From Xenorhabdus bovienii (GTDB taxonomy: Bacteria > Pseudomonadota > Gammaproteobacteria > Enterobacterales > Enterobacteriaceae), in contig NZ_JANAIF010000023.1 of assembly GCF_024721015.1 (NCBI RefSeq), forward strand, positions 1-60,184: DNA of 60,184 nucleotides, read 5' to 3'. Positions 1 to 9,405 of this stretch are shown here, one piece after another (within the stretch, counting starts at the first letter, position 1; each line of letters opens with the position of its first letter). The translations under genes and the position numbers were made by a program. The notes beneath the pieces were generated by a model. That model worked only from the letters and a program-made list of their open reading frames with translations. It was not told the origin of the DNA and did no database searches.

Positions 1-1
1 G

Positions 2-49
2 GGATGGGATAACGGTTATATGGAAGCACTGTTATTTAATCAATTTTAG
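2..49 (+). CDS. C-terminal end of an unidentified protein (partial)
   Basis: A frame open from the window edge ends at TAG (47-49) and would encode only GWDNGYMEALLFNQF. It lies 12 bp from the stop of the convergent rimJ, so it may be the tail of a rightward gene cut by the window. The piece is too short to identify and could be chance. Confidence 0.25.
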   Translation, partial: GWDNGYMEALLFNQF

Positions 50-61
50 CCGACTAAAATT

Positions 62-655
62 TCATGCGTAACCCCTGACTTTGCCCCATGCATCGTCAGT
101 CAATGCCGTCAGCACATGATCTTGCCAAACACCATCTATCATTAAATAATTCTTGGCATAACCTTCCTGCTCAAATCCCAACTTTTTGAGCAGGTTCCCA
201 CTACGATGGTTATGTGGCATGTAATTAGCCATAATCCGGTGCATTCTCTGATAGCGCTGCATATAGCGGATCGCAGGTTGCAGCGCTTCATACATCAATC
301 CTTGCCCTTGCAATTTCTCAGCTAAAGAATAACCAAGATAACAAGAATGGAACGCGCCGCGTACAACATTAGTAAAATTCGCCACACCCATAATTTCACG
401 CTCATCAGAGTCCAATAATACAAAATTAAATGTCGCATTCTGCCGTTGTAACTCAGTGATATAGTTCAACCGATTTGTCCATCCAGAGGGTTGATAAAAA
501 CTACCATCCCTTGTTGGCTCCCATGGCTTCAGGAAATCTTTATTTTCTGAATAATACTCAGCCAATCGATAAGCATCACGTTCATATACCAGACGAACAA
601 CCATCCTATCCGTAATAAATCGAATTTTGGGCGATGCAGAACGATAACCAAACAT
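62..655 (-). CDS. rimJ: Ribosomal protein S5 N-acetyltransferase RimJ
   Basis: A GNAT-fold enzyme that acetylates the N-terminal alanine of ribosomal protein S5, using acetyl-CoA in the cytoplasm. The 197-residue product has the full family length. It begins MFGYRS and carries the RimJ-typical segments FLKPWEP (about 42-48), [10 protein letters not shown] and [11 protein letters not shown] near residues 140-150, which closely match my memory of the E. coli protein. The ATG at 655 reads directly into the conserved N-terminus. The gene is divergent from mdtH, as in E. coli, with about 180 bp of promoter region between them. Nothing is unusual. Confidence 0.95.
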   Translation of the reverse strand: MFGYRSASPKIRFITDRMVVRLVYERDAYRLAEYYSENKDFLKPWEPTRDGSFYQPSGWTNRLNYITELQRQNATFNFVLLDSDEREIMGVANFTNVVRGAFHSCYLGYSLAEKLQGQGLMYEALQPAIRYMQRYQRMHRIMANYMPHNHRSGNLLKKLGFEQEGYAKNYLMIDGVWQDHVLTALTDDAWGKVRGYA

Positions 656-831
656 GCCTTCTCCTGATATTTGTCTTGAAAAAATTCTGGATAATTTATC
701 TCTTATTAAAATTATTGCCTATTACCCTACGATAAAAAAATATCATCTATAACCCTCTACCTTAAAGATGAGATTAAGGTCAGAATAATAAGAACTTCAT
801 GTTTAATTCTCTCATATCTCAATGGTGCGCA

Positions 832-2037
832 ATGTCGTTGGTTTCACAAGCACGTAGCTTGGGTAAATACTTCCTGCTATTTGATAATTTATTAGTTGTT
901 TTAGGTTTTTTTGTCGTTTTTCCCCTAATTTCAATTCGTTTCGTCGAACAACTTGGCTGGGCGGCATTGATTGTTGGTTTCGCTCTGGGGCTTCGTCAGC
1001 TTGTTCAGCAAGGCTTGGGGATCTTCGGTGGTGCCATCGCAGACCGATTTGGTGCCAAGCCGATGATTGTTACTGGCATGTTATTGCGAGCACTGGGTTT
1101 TGCTCTGATGGCAATGGCACATGAGCCATGGATATTGCTGCTTTCCTGCGTTCTATCAGGATTGGGAGGAACATTGTTTGATCCCCCCAGAGCGGCTTTG
1201 GTCATTAAGTTAACCCGTCCCCATGAGCGAGGGCGTTTTTATTCAATCCTGATGATGCAGGACAGCGCAGGTGCCGTGGTTGGCGCACTCATCGGAAGCT
1301 GGTTGCTGCAATATGATTTCAATATCGTCTGCTGGATTGGTGCATCCATTTTTGTGCTGGCCGCATTATTTAACGCCTGGCTACTGCCTGCATACCGTAT
1401 TTCAACAATCCGTACTCCTATCAAAGAAGGCATGATGCGGGTTATTAGAGATCGTCGGTTCCTTTACTATGTGCTGACATTGACGGGTTATTTTGTCCTG
1501 TCAGTACAAGTGATGCTGATGTTTCCGATTATTATCCATGAAATTACCGGCACTCCTACTGCCGTCAAATGGATGTATGCCATTGAAACCGCTATCTCCC
1601 TGACATTGCTCTATCCCATCGCACGCTGGAGTGAAAAACATTTCCGACTGGAGCAGCGCTTGATGGCGGGCTTATTTTTGATGAGCATCTGCATGTTTCC
1701 GATCGGCTGGGTCAATCAATTACATACACTGTTTGGCCTGCTTTGCCTGTTTTATTTAGGTTTGGTAACAGCCGATCCTGCTCGTGAAACGCTGAGTGCT
1801 TCACTGTCTGATCCACGGGCGCGTGGCAGTTATATGGGATTTAGCCGTCTGGGTTTAGCTCTGGGTGGTGCAATAGGTTACACCGGTGGAGGGTGGCTCT
1901 ATGATACTGGCCGTGACTTAAATATGCCGCAATTACCCTGGATTTTGCTGGGATTGTCTGGTTTGATTACCATTTATGCTCTTCATCGCCAATTCAATCA
2001 GAAGAAAATTGATCCTGTGATGCTTGGTAGACATTAA
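832..2037 (+). CDS. mdtH: Multidrug efflux MFS transporter MdtH
   Basis: A major facilitator superfamily drug:H+ antiporter of the inner membrane; the E. coli homologue gives low-level quinolone resistance. About 12 hydrophobic segments are visible. The MFS loop 2-3 motif lies in [12 protein letters not shown], and the family segment [11 protein letters not shown] follows. The frame is open from an ATG at 799, but the known N-terminus (MSxVSQAR-LGKYFLL) starts at the ATG at 832, giving 401 residues, close to the 402 of E. coli. The genes rimJ, mdtH and yceB are neighbours here as in E. coli. Confidence 0.93.
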   Translation: MSLVSQARSLGKYFLLFDNLLVVLGFFVVFPLISIRFVEQLGWAALIVGFALGLRQLVQQGLGIFGGAIADRFGAKPMIVTGMLLRALGFALMAMAHEPWILLLSCVLSGLGGTLFDPPRAALVIKLTRPHERGRFYSILMMQDSAGAVVGALIGSWLLQYDFNIVCWIGASIFVLAALFNAWLLPAYRISTIRTPIKEGMMRVIRDRRFLYYVLTLTGYFVLSVQVMLMFPIIIHEITGTPTAVKWMYAIETAISLTLLYPIARWSEKHFRLEQRLMAGLFLMSICMFPIGWVNQLHTLFGLLCLFYLGLVTADPARETLSASLSDPRARGSYMGFSRLGLALGGAIGYTGGGWLYDTGRDLNMPQLPWILLGLSGLITIYALHRQFNQKKIDPVMLGRH

Positions 2038-2089
2038 TCCTATTAGAAATAGTGTAAAATCTGCCCATTGAAAATAAAAAGGAGCCAAT

Positions 2090-2653
2090 ATGAAAAGATT
2101 TTTCTTAGGGGCAGCATTAGTGCTGGTAGGGTTAGTCAGCGGCTGTGATCAATTTAAAGACTTCAGCATCAACGAAGGTCTGATGAATGATTATTTGCTC
2201 AAAAAAGTGCATTATCAGAAAAAAATCAGCATTCCAGGTATTGCGAATGCCAATATCACACTGGGGGATTTATCCAGCCAGATAGGCCGTCAGGATCCTG
2301 AAAAAATTGAACTATCCACGCAAGCAAAAGTTCAACTTGCAACACTACTGGGTACGATTCAGGCTGATATGAAACTCACTATCAAGGCTAAACCCGTATT
2401 TGATGCAGAAAAAGGCGCTATTTTCGTGAAAGAGCTGGAAATCGTAGACTACCAGACAACACCGGAAAAAGCAGCGGCTCCGGTTAAGGCATTGATTCCT
2501 TATCTGAATACCTCTTTGAGTGAGTTTTTCGATACTCATCCGGTTTATGTTCTGAATCCAGAGAAAAGCAAGGCCGAGGCAGCAGCCTCACAATTCGCCA
2601 AAAGGTTGGAAATTAAACCCGGGAAGTTAGTTATTGGGTTGACCGATAAATAA
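2090..2653 (+). CDS. yceB: DUF1439 lipoprotein YceB
   Basis: A 187-residue predicted lipoprotein of the YceB family; the molecular role is unknown. The signal peptide (residues 1-18) ends in the lipobox LVSG-C with Cys19 as the lipidated residue. The next residue is Asp, the classical signal that keeps a lipoprotein in the inner membrane rather than passing it to Lol. The AAGGAG ribosome site is about 7 bp before the ATG. It lies 52 bp after mdtH, so the two may be cotranscribed, and a hairpin terminator follows. Confidence 0.88.
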   Translation: MKRFFLGAALVLVGLVSGCDQFKDFSINEGLMNDYLLKKVHYQKKISIPGIANANITLGDLSSQIGRQDPEKIELSTQAKVQLATLLGTIQADMKLTIKAKPVFDAEKGAIFVKELEIVDYQTTPEKAAAPVKALIPYLNTSLSEFFDTHPVYVLNPEKSKAEAAASQFAKRLEIKPGKLVIGLTDK

Positions 2654-2675
2654 TTTTTATCGTCATTGAAATAAT

Positions 2676-2712
2676 AAGGGCAAATTACTAATGGATAATT
2701 TGCCCTTTTATT
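2676..2712. terminator. Bidirectional terminator between yceB and ycdY
   Basis: An inverted repeat built on AGGGCAAATT and AATTTGCCCT, followed by a TTTTATTTTA run, lies between convergent genes. A-rich sequence on the left side allows it to serve the leftward gene too. Confidence 0.8.
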
Positions 2713-2778
2713 TTATCAATTAGTGACCGATACACTCGCCTGTTCATAGCCTTCGGCTGAACTATTATCGTGACACTG

Positions 2779-3321
2779 TCACTCAGATTCTAATTCATAA
2801 CGCAATGCCTGCAACGCTTCACGAGTGACAATCGCCAGCGTTCGATAAAAACCACTGGTTGCATGAGCTTCAACTTTACCGAGGAACTGCCCACACCAAG
2901 GCAAAAGATACTCATCAAACAACGTAATTTGTGCTTGGATTTCATCTTCAGCTGCCTGATCTTCCAGCCATGACACAGCCAGCAATAGAGAGCCGAATTG
3001 ATCAGCAGGAGTATCAGACAGTGGCATTCCCCGTTCTGTCAAAAACTGACGTACTTCACTTTCTTCTCCGTCCGTATAATCACATCGACAAACAGCAACA
3101 CTCGCCGATTCTCCAGTAAACAGAGCGTGATAATCGGCTGCCATCACTGACAATTCACTGTTTTGCTGTAAACGATCCAGCCATTCATCCTGTTCCAAAG
3201 GCCATGCTTGTTTTAGTTTTCCCTCAGCAATCATGGTGATTAAAGGTTGCAGAACGGGATCTTGCGGTGCGCGGTTAAACAATGTGCCCAATATGCGGCA
3301 GACAATAGAAAATTCGTTCAT
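2779..3321 (-). CDS. ycdY: TorD-family chaperone YcdY
   Basis: A member of the TorD/DmsD family of redox-enzyme maturation chaperones. In E. coli, YcdY assists maturation of the zinc phosphatase YcdX. The sequence NEFSIVCRILGTL at the N-terminus and LPWCGQFLGKVEAHATSGFY near the C-terminus are family hallmarks. The frame begins at 3339, but the conserved start is MNEFS, so I use the ATG at 3321 (180 residues). It sits next to ghrA as in E. coli, but ycdX, which lies between them there, is absent. The client protein must be encoded elsewhere or be different. Confidence 0.87.
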   Translation of the reverse strand: MNEFSIVCRILGTLFNRAPQDPVLQPLITMIAEGKLKQAWPLEQDEWLDRLQQNSELSVMAADYHALFTGESASVAVCRCDYTDGEESEVRQFLTERGMPLSDTPADQFGSLLLAVSWLEDQAAEDEIQAQITLFDEYLLPWCGQFLGKVEAHATSGFYRTLAIVTREALQALRYELESE

Positions 3322-3396
3322 AACTTGATTCAATCCCAATAAATTATCAAATAGCGTTATTGTCCCTAATCGCCTGCTATGCTGTAAAGCAACTTG

Positions 3397-4338
3397 TTAA
3401 TAACCACGTACCCTATCGACGAGGCCAGTTGGCATTTCACCCCGTGCCATCCGCCGGATATTTTCACAGATGACATCCATCGCAGCCTCAGGAACAGTGT
3501 TAGCAGCAATATGGGGAGTCACATTAATACGAGGGTGAGTCCAGAATGGGTGCATATTTGACAATGGCTCTTCGGCAAACACATCAAGGGTTGCTCCTGC
3601 GATATAACCTTTATCAATAGCAACAAGCAGATCCTGTTCGACAAGCTGCGCTCCTCGCGCCAGATTAATCACATATGAACCCGATTTTAGTTGGCTGAAT
3701 AATGACAAATTAAGGATACCACGAGTGTCAGGAGTATCAGGGAGAAGGTTAATCAGCACCTTGCAGCCAGAAAGAAAATCACCCAATTGCTCTTTACCGT
3801 AAAAACTTTCAACACTATCGAGTTGTTTCGACGTCCTGCTCCAACAACGCACATTAAAATCAAATTCCATTAATTTCCCAATCACACTTCGCCCTAATAT
3901 TCCGGCTCCTAAAACCCCGATAACAAATTCTTTCCGGTTATGCGGAGCCATAGGGGCCCAAAGGCGCTGCTCTTGGTATCGTTTATATTCATCCATGCGG
4001 CGGAAATAATGCAGCACTGAGGTAATGGCATATTCCTGCATCTGCCTTCCCATTCCTGTATCTTCGAGGCGGATCAATGGAACATCAGCCGGTAACGTAC
4101 CGGGATTTTTCGATTCTTGTTTGAAAATCGCATCGACACCGGCACCCAGTGCGAATATGCCTTTTAGCCCCTGACGATTGGCTAACATTTCATAAGGTGG
4201 CTGCCAAACTAATGCATAGTCTGCGGGCTCTTGATCACCACTGACCCATTGCCTCACTTTGGCATCAGGCAGACGTGCCTGAATTCCTTGAATCCACTCA
4301 TCGGTATTAAAGGAAGGGTGAAAAAAAATAATGTTCAT
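3397..4338 (-). CDS. ghrA: Glyoxylate/hydroxypyruvate reductase A
   Basis: A D-2-hydroxyacid dehydrogenase that reduces glyoxylate to glycolate and hydroxypyruvate to D-glycerate with NADPH. The 313 residues match the family length. The Rossmann motif GVLGAGILG lies at about 142-150, followed by the substrate-site INLARGAQLVEQDLL segment and the catalytic His in TPHIAAN near the end. The order ycdY-ghrA-tRNA-Ser reproduces the E. coli ycdY/ghrA/serX neighbourhood. The start ATG at 4338 gives the expected N-terminus MNIIFFHPSFNT. Confidence 0.93.
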   Translation of the reverse strand: MNIIFFHPSFNTDEWIQGIQARLPDAKVRQWVSGDQEPADYALVWQPPYEMLANRQGLKGIFALGAGVDAIFKQESKNPGTLPADVPLIRLEDTGMGRQMQEYAITSVLHYFRRMDEYKRYQEQRLWAPMAPHNRKEFVIGVLGAGILGRSVIGKLMEFDFNVRCWSRTSKQLDSVESFYGKEQLGDFLSGCKVLINLLPDTPDTRGILNLSLFSQLKSGSYVINLARGAQLVEQDLLVAIDKGYIAGATLDVFAEEPLSNMHPFWTHPRINVTPHIAANTVPEAAMDVICENIRRMARGEMPTGLVDRVRGY

Positions 4339-4568
4339 ACAATCTTATTCCTTATTGTTTTTTTGATAGGGTTAACCGATTGCTAAAATGGTTGCAAGCC
4401 TCTGCTGGAAAGCGAGGAATGAAAATATTAATAATGTTACCCAGTTAACATATTTACCACTGCATATTACAAAAAGCGCATCTGCTTTAGTAAATGACTA
4501 TCGAACATTCAAATTGTTTTTTATTTGTGTAATCAGTCAAAAAGCCTGAAAAAATCGTCATAAGCCTG

Positions 4569-4597
4569 TTGACGCCTGCCCTGCTTTTCCCTATAGT
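4569..4597 (+). promoter_or_regulatory. Sigma-70 promoter of tRNA-Ser
   Basis: TTGACG (4569-4574) and TATAGT (4592-4597) are separated by 17 bp and followed by a GC-rich discriminator (AGCGCCCC), the pattern of stringently controlled stable-RNA promoters. The remaining bases between ghrA (4338) and this site are AT-rich, hold the ghrA promoter region and show no further gene. Confidence 0.75.
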
Positions 4598-4650
4598 AGC
4601 GCCCCGTTGCAGCGACGAACTCAAGTGATATCGCTACAACAACAAAATAC

Positions 4651-4740
4651 GGTGAGGTGTCCGAGAGGCTGAAGGAGCACGCCTGGAAAGTGTGTATACG
4701 TGAAAACGTATCGAGGGTTCGAACCCCTCTCTCACCGCCA
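4651..4740 (+). tRNA. serX: tRNA-Ser (anticodon GGA), copy 1
   Basis: A 90-nt class II tRNA with encoded CCA. The acceptor arm GGTGAGG pairs with CTCTCACC-G; the anticodon loop CTGGAAA contains GGA. The long variable arm is GTATACGTGAAAACGTATC and the T-loop contains GGTTCGAACC. It reads UCC and UCU serine codons. The position beside ghrA matches E. coli serX. Confidence 0.97.
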
Positions 4741-4751
4741 TATTCTAAGAA

Positions 4752-4782
4752 AGAGCCTGAACACAATGCTCAGGCTTTTTTG
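4752..4782 (+). terminator. Terminator after tRNA-Ser copy 1
   Basis: AGCCTGA (4754-4760) pairs with TCAGGCT (4770-4776) and is followed by a run of T. It should end the first tRNA transcript, although the second tRNA lies only 85 bp further on. Confidence 0.8.
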
Positions 4783-4791
4783 TGGTTACTC

Positions 4792-4820
4792 TTGATAGAG
4801 CATTGAATCTAGAGTTTAGT
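4792..4820 (+). promoter_or_regulatory. Possible promoter of the second tRNA-Ser
   Basis: TTGATA (4792-4797), a 17-bp spacer and TTTAGT (4815-4820) lie between the first tRNA terminator and the second tRNA. The -10 matches consensus at only four of six positions, so this is a tentative call. Confidence 0.35.
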
Positions 4821-4867
4821 AACCCTTGCGGAAAGTCCCTGACAGGACGACCGCAGAAACAAAACAC

Positions 4868-4957
4868 GGTGAGGTGTCCGAGAGGCTGAAGGAGCACGCC
4901 TGGAAAGTGTGTATACGTGAAAACGTATCGAGGGTTCGAACCCCTCTCTCACCGCCA
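4868..4957 (+). tRNA. tRNA-Ser (anticodon GGA), copy 2
   Basis: A 90-nt tRNA identical in sequence to the copy 217 bp upstream, including CCA, anticodon GGA and the variable arm. The flanks differ except for a short A-rich stretch before the 5' end and a similar GCCTGA/TCAGGC hairpin after the 3' end. This suggests a tandem duplication in which the tRNA has been kept identical. Confidence 0.97.
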
Positions 4958-4970
4958 TTTTTCAAGAGAA

Positions 4971-4996
4971 AGCCTGAACTTATGTTCAGGCTTTTT
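4971..4996 (+). terminator. Terminator after tRNA-Ser copy 2
   Basis: A perfect 9-bp stem AGCCTGAAC/GTTCAGGCT with loop TTAT, followed by TTTTT, gives a typical intrinsic terminator. Confidence 0.88.
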
Positions 4997-5109
4997 CGCA
5001 TTTATATTCCCCGAAGTATAGGTGAAAAACCTCGCAAGGGTTCACCTCAACAACCTGCTCTAATGGGAATGTCTTAAAGATTTGTGGCTTAATTACACCT
5101 TGTTCTAGG

Positions 5110-5901
5110 CTAATCCAAAGGACAAACCCGAATAATATGACCATCGGGATCTTCAGCAAGGAAAGTACGGCCAAAAACTTCGGTATGGGGTTCCTCTACT
5201 ATTTTGATCTCAGGGTTCTTTCGCCATTCTTCAAAGCACCGATCAACATCTTTACCGGATGGCAGCATAATACCAATTTCAGAAAATCGCGGAATAGCAC
5301 GATCAGGCTTTGCTCCTCCACTCCAAATAGCAAACAGTACTTCACCACCAGCAGGAAATGCAACATAACGGGAGCTGGCAAATATCGGCTCAGCATTGAA
5401 AATTGTTTTATAAAAAGCGCTTGAACGCTCGATATCAGAGACATAAACAAGCTGAAGATTGGGTTTAGGGGATACTATCTCAACGACAGATTTCAGCCTT
5501 AATACGGTTTCAACCAGATCTTGCGTACCTTGCTTAAAGAAACTTTCGGCCTGAACAGCGGAAATATTTGCATCAGGTTCAAATGAAACGGTCACCTGAA
5601 TACAACACGCCATATTGTTTTCATCTGTAATAATTTGATGTCGAAATGTTAATATTCCCATTTGCGGAAGGTTAACCTGATCGGTGAATTCTTTATTCAC
5701 TTCGATATTTGAAAGATAAAAGCGAATTTCCGGAATTCCACTTAATATCATTCTGCCGTATTGACCCGTTTTGACCTCCCCTTCAAATTGAAAATATTCA
5801 AGATCGACTTCCCATTTTTTCCGCAAATCAAAATCGACATAATGCGCCCAGATATGGGATGGTTTAGCGTTTACCGATGTAGAAAAATTGAGTGTTAACA
5901 T
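5110..5901 (-). CDS. SRPBCC domain-VOC (glyoxalase-like) fusion protein
   Basis: A 263-residue soluble protein with two parts. Residues 1-140 resemble an SRPBCC/START-like ligand-binding domain (MLTLNFSTSVNAKPSHIWAHY, then KKWEVDLEYF). Residues 148-263 form a vicinal-oxygen-chelate half (LQLVYVSDIERSSAFYKTIF, VAFPAGGEVLFAIWS and the C-terminal FLAEDPDGHIIRVCPLD). VOC proteins of the PhnB and bleomycin-resistance type bind metals or hydrophobic ligands; SRPBCC domains bind hydrophobic small molecules. The substrate is unknown, but detoxification or self-protection is a reasonable guess. It stands alone, leftward, just after the duplicated tRNAs. Confidence 0.8.
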   Translation of the reverse strand: MLTLNFSTSVNAKPSHIWAHYVDFDLRKKWEVDLEYFQFEGEVKTGQYGRMILSGIPEIRFYLSNIEVNKEFTDQVNLPQMGILTFRHQIITDENNMACCIQVTVSFEPDANISAVQAESFFKQGTQDLVETVLRLKSVVEIVSPKPNLQLVYVSDIERSSAFYKTIFNAEPIFASSRYVAFPAGGEVLFAIWSGGAKPDRAIPRFSEIGIMLPSGKDVDRCFEEWRKNPEIKIVEEPHTEVFGRTFLAEDPDGHIIRVCPLD

Positions 5902-6579
5902 GACAAAACTCCCACAGTTAAATGTATCACATTGAAGATTAAGCGAGCTTTTTAATACAGTAGAACAGCCCGCAGAGTATCAATGGTGAGTGACAATTTC
6001 TGTCAGTAGTCTTTATTTGTCTAATAGGGAGTATTCATCTTTTAATTTGTTATTTTTACTCGTTCCCGTTACATCTTATCTATACGTCTGGGGATTCGCT
6101 CACTTGCTTCTGCACTGTGGCTTGAAATCTATTGGCATATCATTACTAAACTTTATTTTTCAGTGTAATTAATTTTTTACTATTATGATTTCCCATAAAA
6201 ATAATTATATATCAATAAAAATACACATATCTCTATAAAATAGTTTTTGATAGATTGTTAATCCTCTACTTTAGATAAAAAAAATTAATACAATTAATTT
6301 TATGAACATAACATAATGCAACTACAATTTAATTCCTGAATGCACTTTTAGACTGCCTTATTGATATACATTAAATAATTTAACTTTATATATTCCACAA
6401 TAGATTTAATTATTAATAATTTATTATATAAATTATTTCTTTGATTGACGATTATTTTCATTTTCCATTTACTGCATAGAAAACAACGTCATTTAATTTA
6501 AAACGAGAAAATAACTCTGTTATATATATTATTAATCTAGTGTGTTTCTTTGATATTAATTTAATTATGGAAGTAAAAC
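5902..6579. other. AT-rich intergenic stretch with no convincing gene
   Basis: About 680 bp, very rich in A and T. It contains the divergent promoter areas of the SRPBCC-VOC gene and of the decayed synthetase. A 60-codon frame at 5990-6172 lacks a ribosome site and any recognisable sequence, so I do not call it. GGAAG at about 6568 is a plausible ribosome site for the ATG at 6580. Confidence 0.6.
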
Positions 6580-9362
6580 ATGTCTTTAAATATCACCTGT
6601 AATGAATTTGAACAGTACACTAAACTCTCTGATCCATCTTTAACTGCTATTAGCGGCCTTTTATTACAAGCTGTACAACAGCAACCCAATTCTGGCTTGA
6701 ATTTTATATCCGGAGAAAAAGCAGAAAAAGCACGCTGATTACTTACCCTGAATTACTCGTAGAAGCCCAGTCTATACTGGGCGGGATACGTTCCCATGCT
6801 CCTACTCCTAATATCCATGTAATCTTGCTCCTTGAGCACGCCCATGATTTTATTCCTGCATTCTGGGCCTGTGTTTTGGGTGGTTATGTTCCTTGTCCAA
6901 TTCTTCCCATTCGCAATGATCCTGAACGTTGGGAAAAACACCTCATACATGTGAATACCCTGCTCGAAAATCCGCTCTTAATTTCCACCAAATCATTGCA
7001 GAGAGAATTGACAAATATTTCGGATGTCATTGACTTGGATGTATTGCGTAATGCAGTGCCAGATGAAACAATCTATCAAGCAGAGGGAGAAGATCCTGCC
7101 GTATTCATGCTGACTTCCGGTTCTACTGGCAATTCAAAAGCCGTTATGATTACTCATGGTAACCTTCTGGCATCAATGAAAGGCAAAAATGAAAGGCAGT
7201 GTCTGACCGCCTAAGACACTACACTAAACTGGATCTCTTTCGACCACCTTGCTGCACTATCAGAAGCCCATTTGTTACCATTGTCCGTTGGTGCTACGCA
7301 AGTACATGTTCCCCCTGCAACAATCCTCGCAGAACCCCTGCTGTTCGTCCGACTCATCAGTGACTACCGTGTTGCCATGACATTTACGCCAAACTTTCTG
7401 TTTGGACAAATCAATGCTGCATTGCAATCAGGACATACAGATACCCTTGGGCTTCAGAACAAACCTCTTGATTTATCCCATCTGCGTCAGATTATTTCAG
7501 GAGGAGAAGCCACAGTCGTTGAAACAGGCCGTACATTCCTCAAACTTCTCGCCCCATACGGACTGGCAAGTAATACCATTTGGCATGACTGAAACTTGTG
7601 CAGGTTCAATTTATTCTCGGGAGTTCCCAGAAGGGGATGCAAACAAAGAGTTTAGCTCACTGGGCCAGCCTGTCCTTAGCCTACAAATGCGTGTCTCCGA
7701 TGAAACTGGTCTTCTGGAAAAACCTGGGGCAATCGGCGAGTTGGAGCTTCATGGCCCGATGATTTTTACCTGTTACTACAATAACGAAGAAGCTACGCGA
7801 AGCTCTTTCACGGAAGATGGTTGGTTCCGCACTGGTGATCTCGCGCAGATTGAGAATGGAAAACTGCACCTGGTCGGACACAACAAAGACAGTATTATCG
7901 TCAGCGGAGTCAACTATTTCAGCCATGAGCTTGAAATAGTACTTGAACAACTTACCGGTATTGAAAAATCCTTTGTCGCCGCTTTCCCAACACGACCAGC
8001 AGGTAGTGATACCGAACAACTTGTTGTTGCTTTCGCAACATCGTTCCCGCTACCAGATGATGACAAGCTATATCATTGATCACGGCCATTCGTAATACCA
8101 CTATTCTACTGTGGGGATTCCGTCCTTCATTGATCCTACCCCTACCAATAGACGCCTTTCAGAAAACGAGTCTGGGTAAAATCCAGCGTACCATTATGCG
8201 CAGACGTCTGGAAGCTGGCGAGTTTGCTGAACAAATACGTGACCTCAAAGAAGTTATCGATCGGCAGACAGGAGGCTATACCGCACCATCAAATGAAACA
8301 GAGATAGAGATTGCCAAGATCTATGCTGAATTGTTTGGCATTGATATCGCCCAAATCAGCGCAACAGCAAACTTTTTCGATCTGGGTGGAACCTCTCTAG
8401 ATATCGTCAAGCTCAAGCAGTCGCTTCAACAGCGTTTCAACATTAAAGATGTGCCTATCGTGACACTACTGCAAAATCCCACAGTACAAACACTGGCGAC
8501 TCGCATGGTATCCCACGGTAATAGCGTTTATGATCCAATCGTTGCTTTGCAAACTACCGGCAGCAAAACGCCACTATTCTGTATACATCCTGGGATTGGT
8601 GAAATACTGGTGTTTGTTAACCTTGCAAAATACTTCATCAACGATCGACCTTTTTACGCACTACGCGCGCGCGGGCTTGAAGAAGGAGAGGAACATTTCA
8701 CTTCATTTGAAGAGTTGATCAATGTCTACATGGAAGCTATTCACTCGCGCCAGCCACATGGCCCTTATGCTATCGCTGGTTATTCCTATGGCAGCCCTGT
8801 TGCTTACGAAATTGCCAAGAGACTGGAAGCTCAGGGTGAGCGTGTGGCCTTTATCGGCAGTTTTGATATGGCGCCGTTGCTGATGCATCAAATGGCAGAA
8901 GTCGATGATGCCGATATCGCCACCACACTGGCTTTCTTTCTGTCTCTGGTTGAACGGGAACAAAAAGATGAATTACCTGCTCAGATCCGCACTTCTGCCG
9001 TGAACGAAGATCCTTGTAAATATCTACTACAAGATGTCTCTACCGAGAAGCTGAAAGAGTTGGATCTGAATCTAGAAAAATTCAAGGCATGGGCTGCATT
9101 GACAAAATCACTGCTAAAAGTAGGACGTTCATATGTTCCAACGGGACATATTGAATCCATGAGTATTTTTTATGCTGATCCGCCCCGTGGTTCAAAAGAA
9201 GAGTGGAAAACTCACCTGAAACGTTGGGATGATTTCACTCGCAGTCCTAACGCCTATATTCCAGTAGCAGGTGACCATTATGATCTAATGGGGCCAAAAC
9301 ATCTGGCGACATTTCAGGCAATTTTACGTAATGAGATTGATCGCGCTCTGGACAATCAATAA
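6580..9362 (+). pseudogene. Decayed A-T-TE (NRPS-like) synthetase
   Basis: The translation is a single protein split over frames. It starts MSLNITCNEFEQYTKLSD (6580), shifts frame near 6720, has a TAA at 7212-7214 inside otherwise continuous sequence, shifts again near 7575 and again near 8075. The adenylation domain shows LTSGSTGNSKAVMITHGN (about 7110-7165), FGMTETCAG, WFRTGDLAQIENGKL and the A10 motif SLGKIQR. It is followed by a carrier domain (FFDLGGTSLDIVKL, about 8370) and a thioesterase with GYSYG nucleophile elbow (about 8775) and a late GDHYDLMG histidine. The layout A-T-TE without condensation domain resembles enzymes that dimerise aryl-pyruvates (TdiA/RalA type), but the substrate is a guess. 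The terminal frame (8076-9362, TTG start) is open and could in principle still yield a T-TE fragment. The parent gene is almost certainly inactive, unless the assembly has errors here. Confidence 0.85.
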
Positions 9363-9405
9363 CAGAATACTCTTAACCCATGATGAATCGGAGCGATGAA
9401 CACAA

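Noticed and set aside
4533..5077. Short open frames crossing the tRNA-Ser genes on both strands
   Set aside because: They owe their length to the tRNA sequence; the repeated peptide is the translation of the two identical tRNAs.
5990..6172. 60-codon hydrophobic frame in an AT-rich gap
   Set aside because: It lacks a ribosome site and recognisable sequence; Phe/Leu-rich frames are expected in AT-rich DNA.
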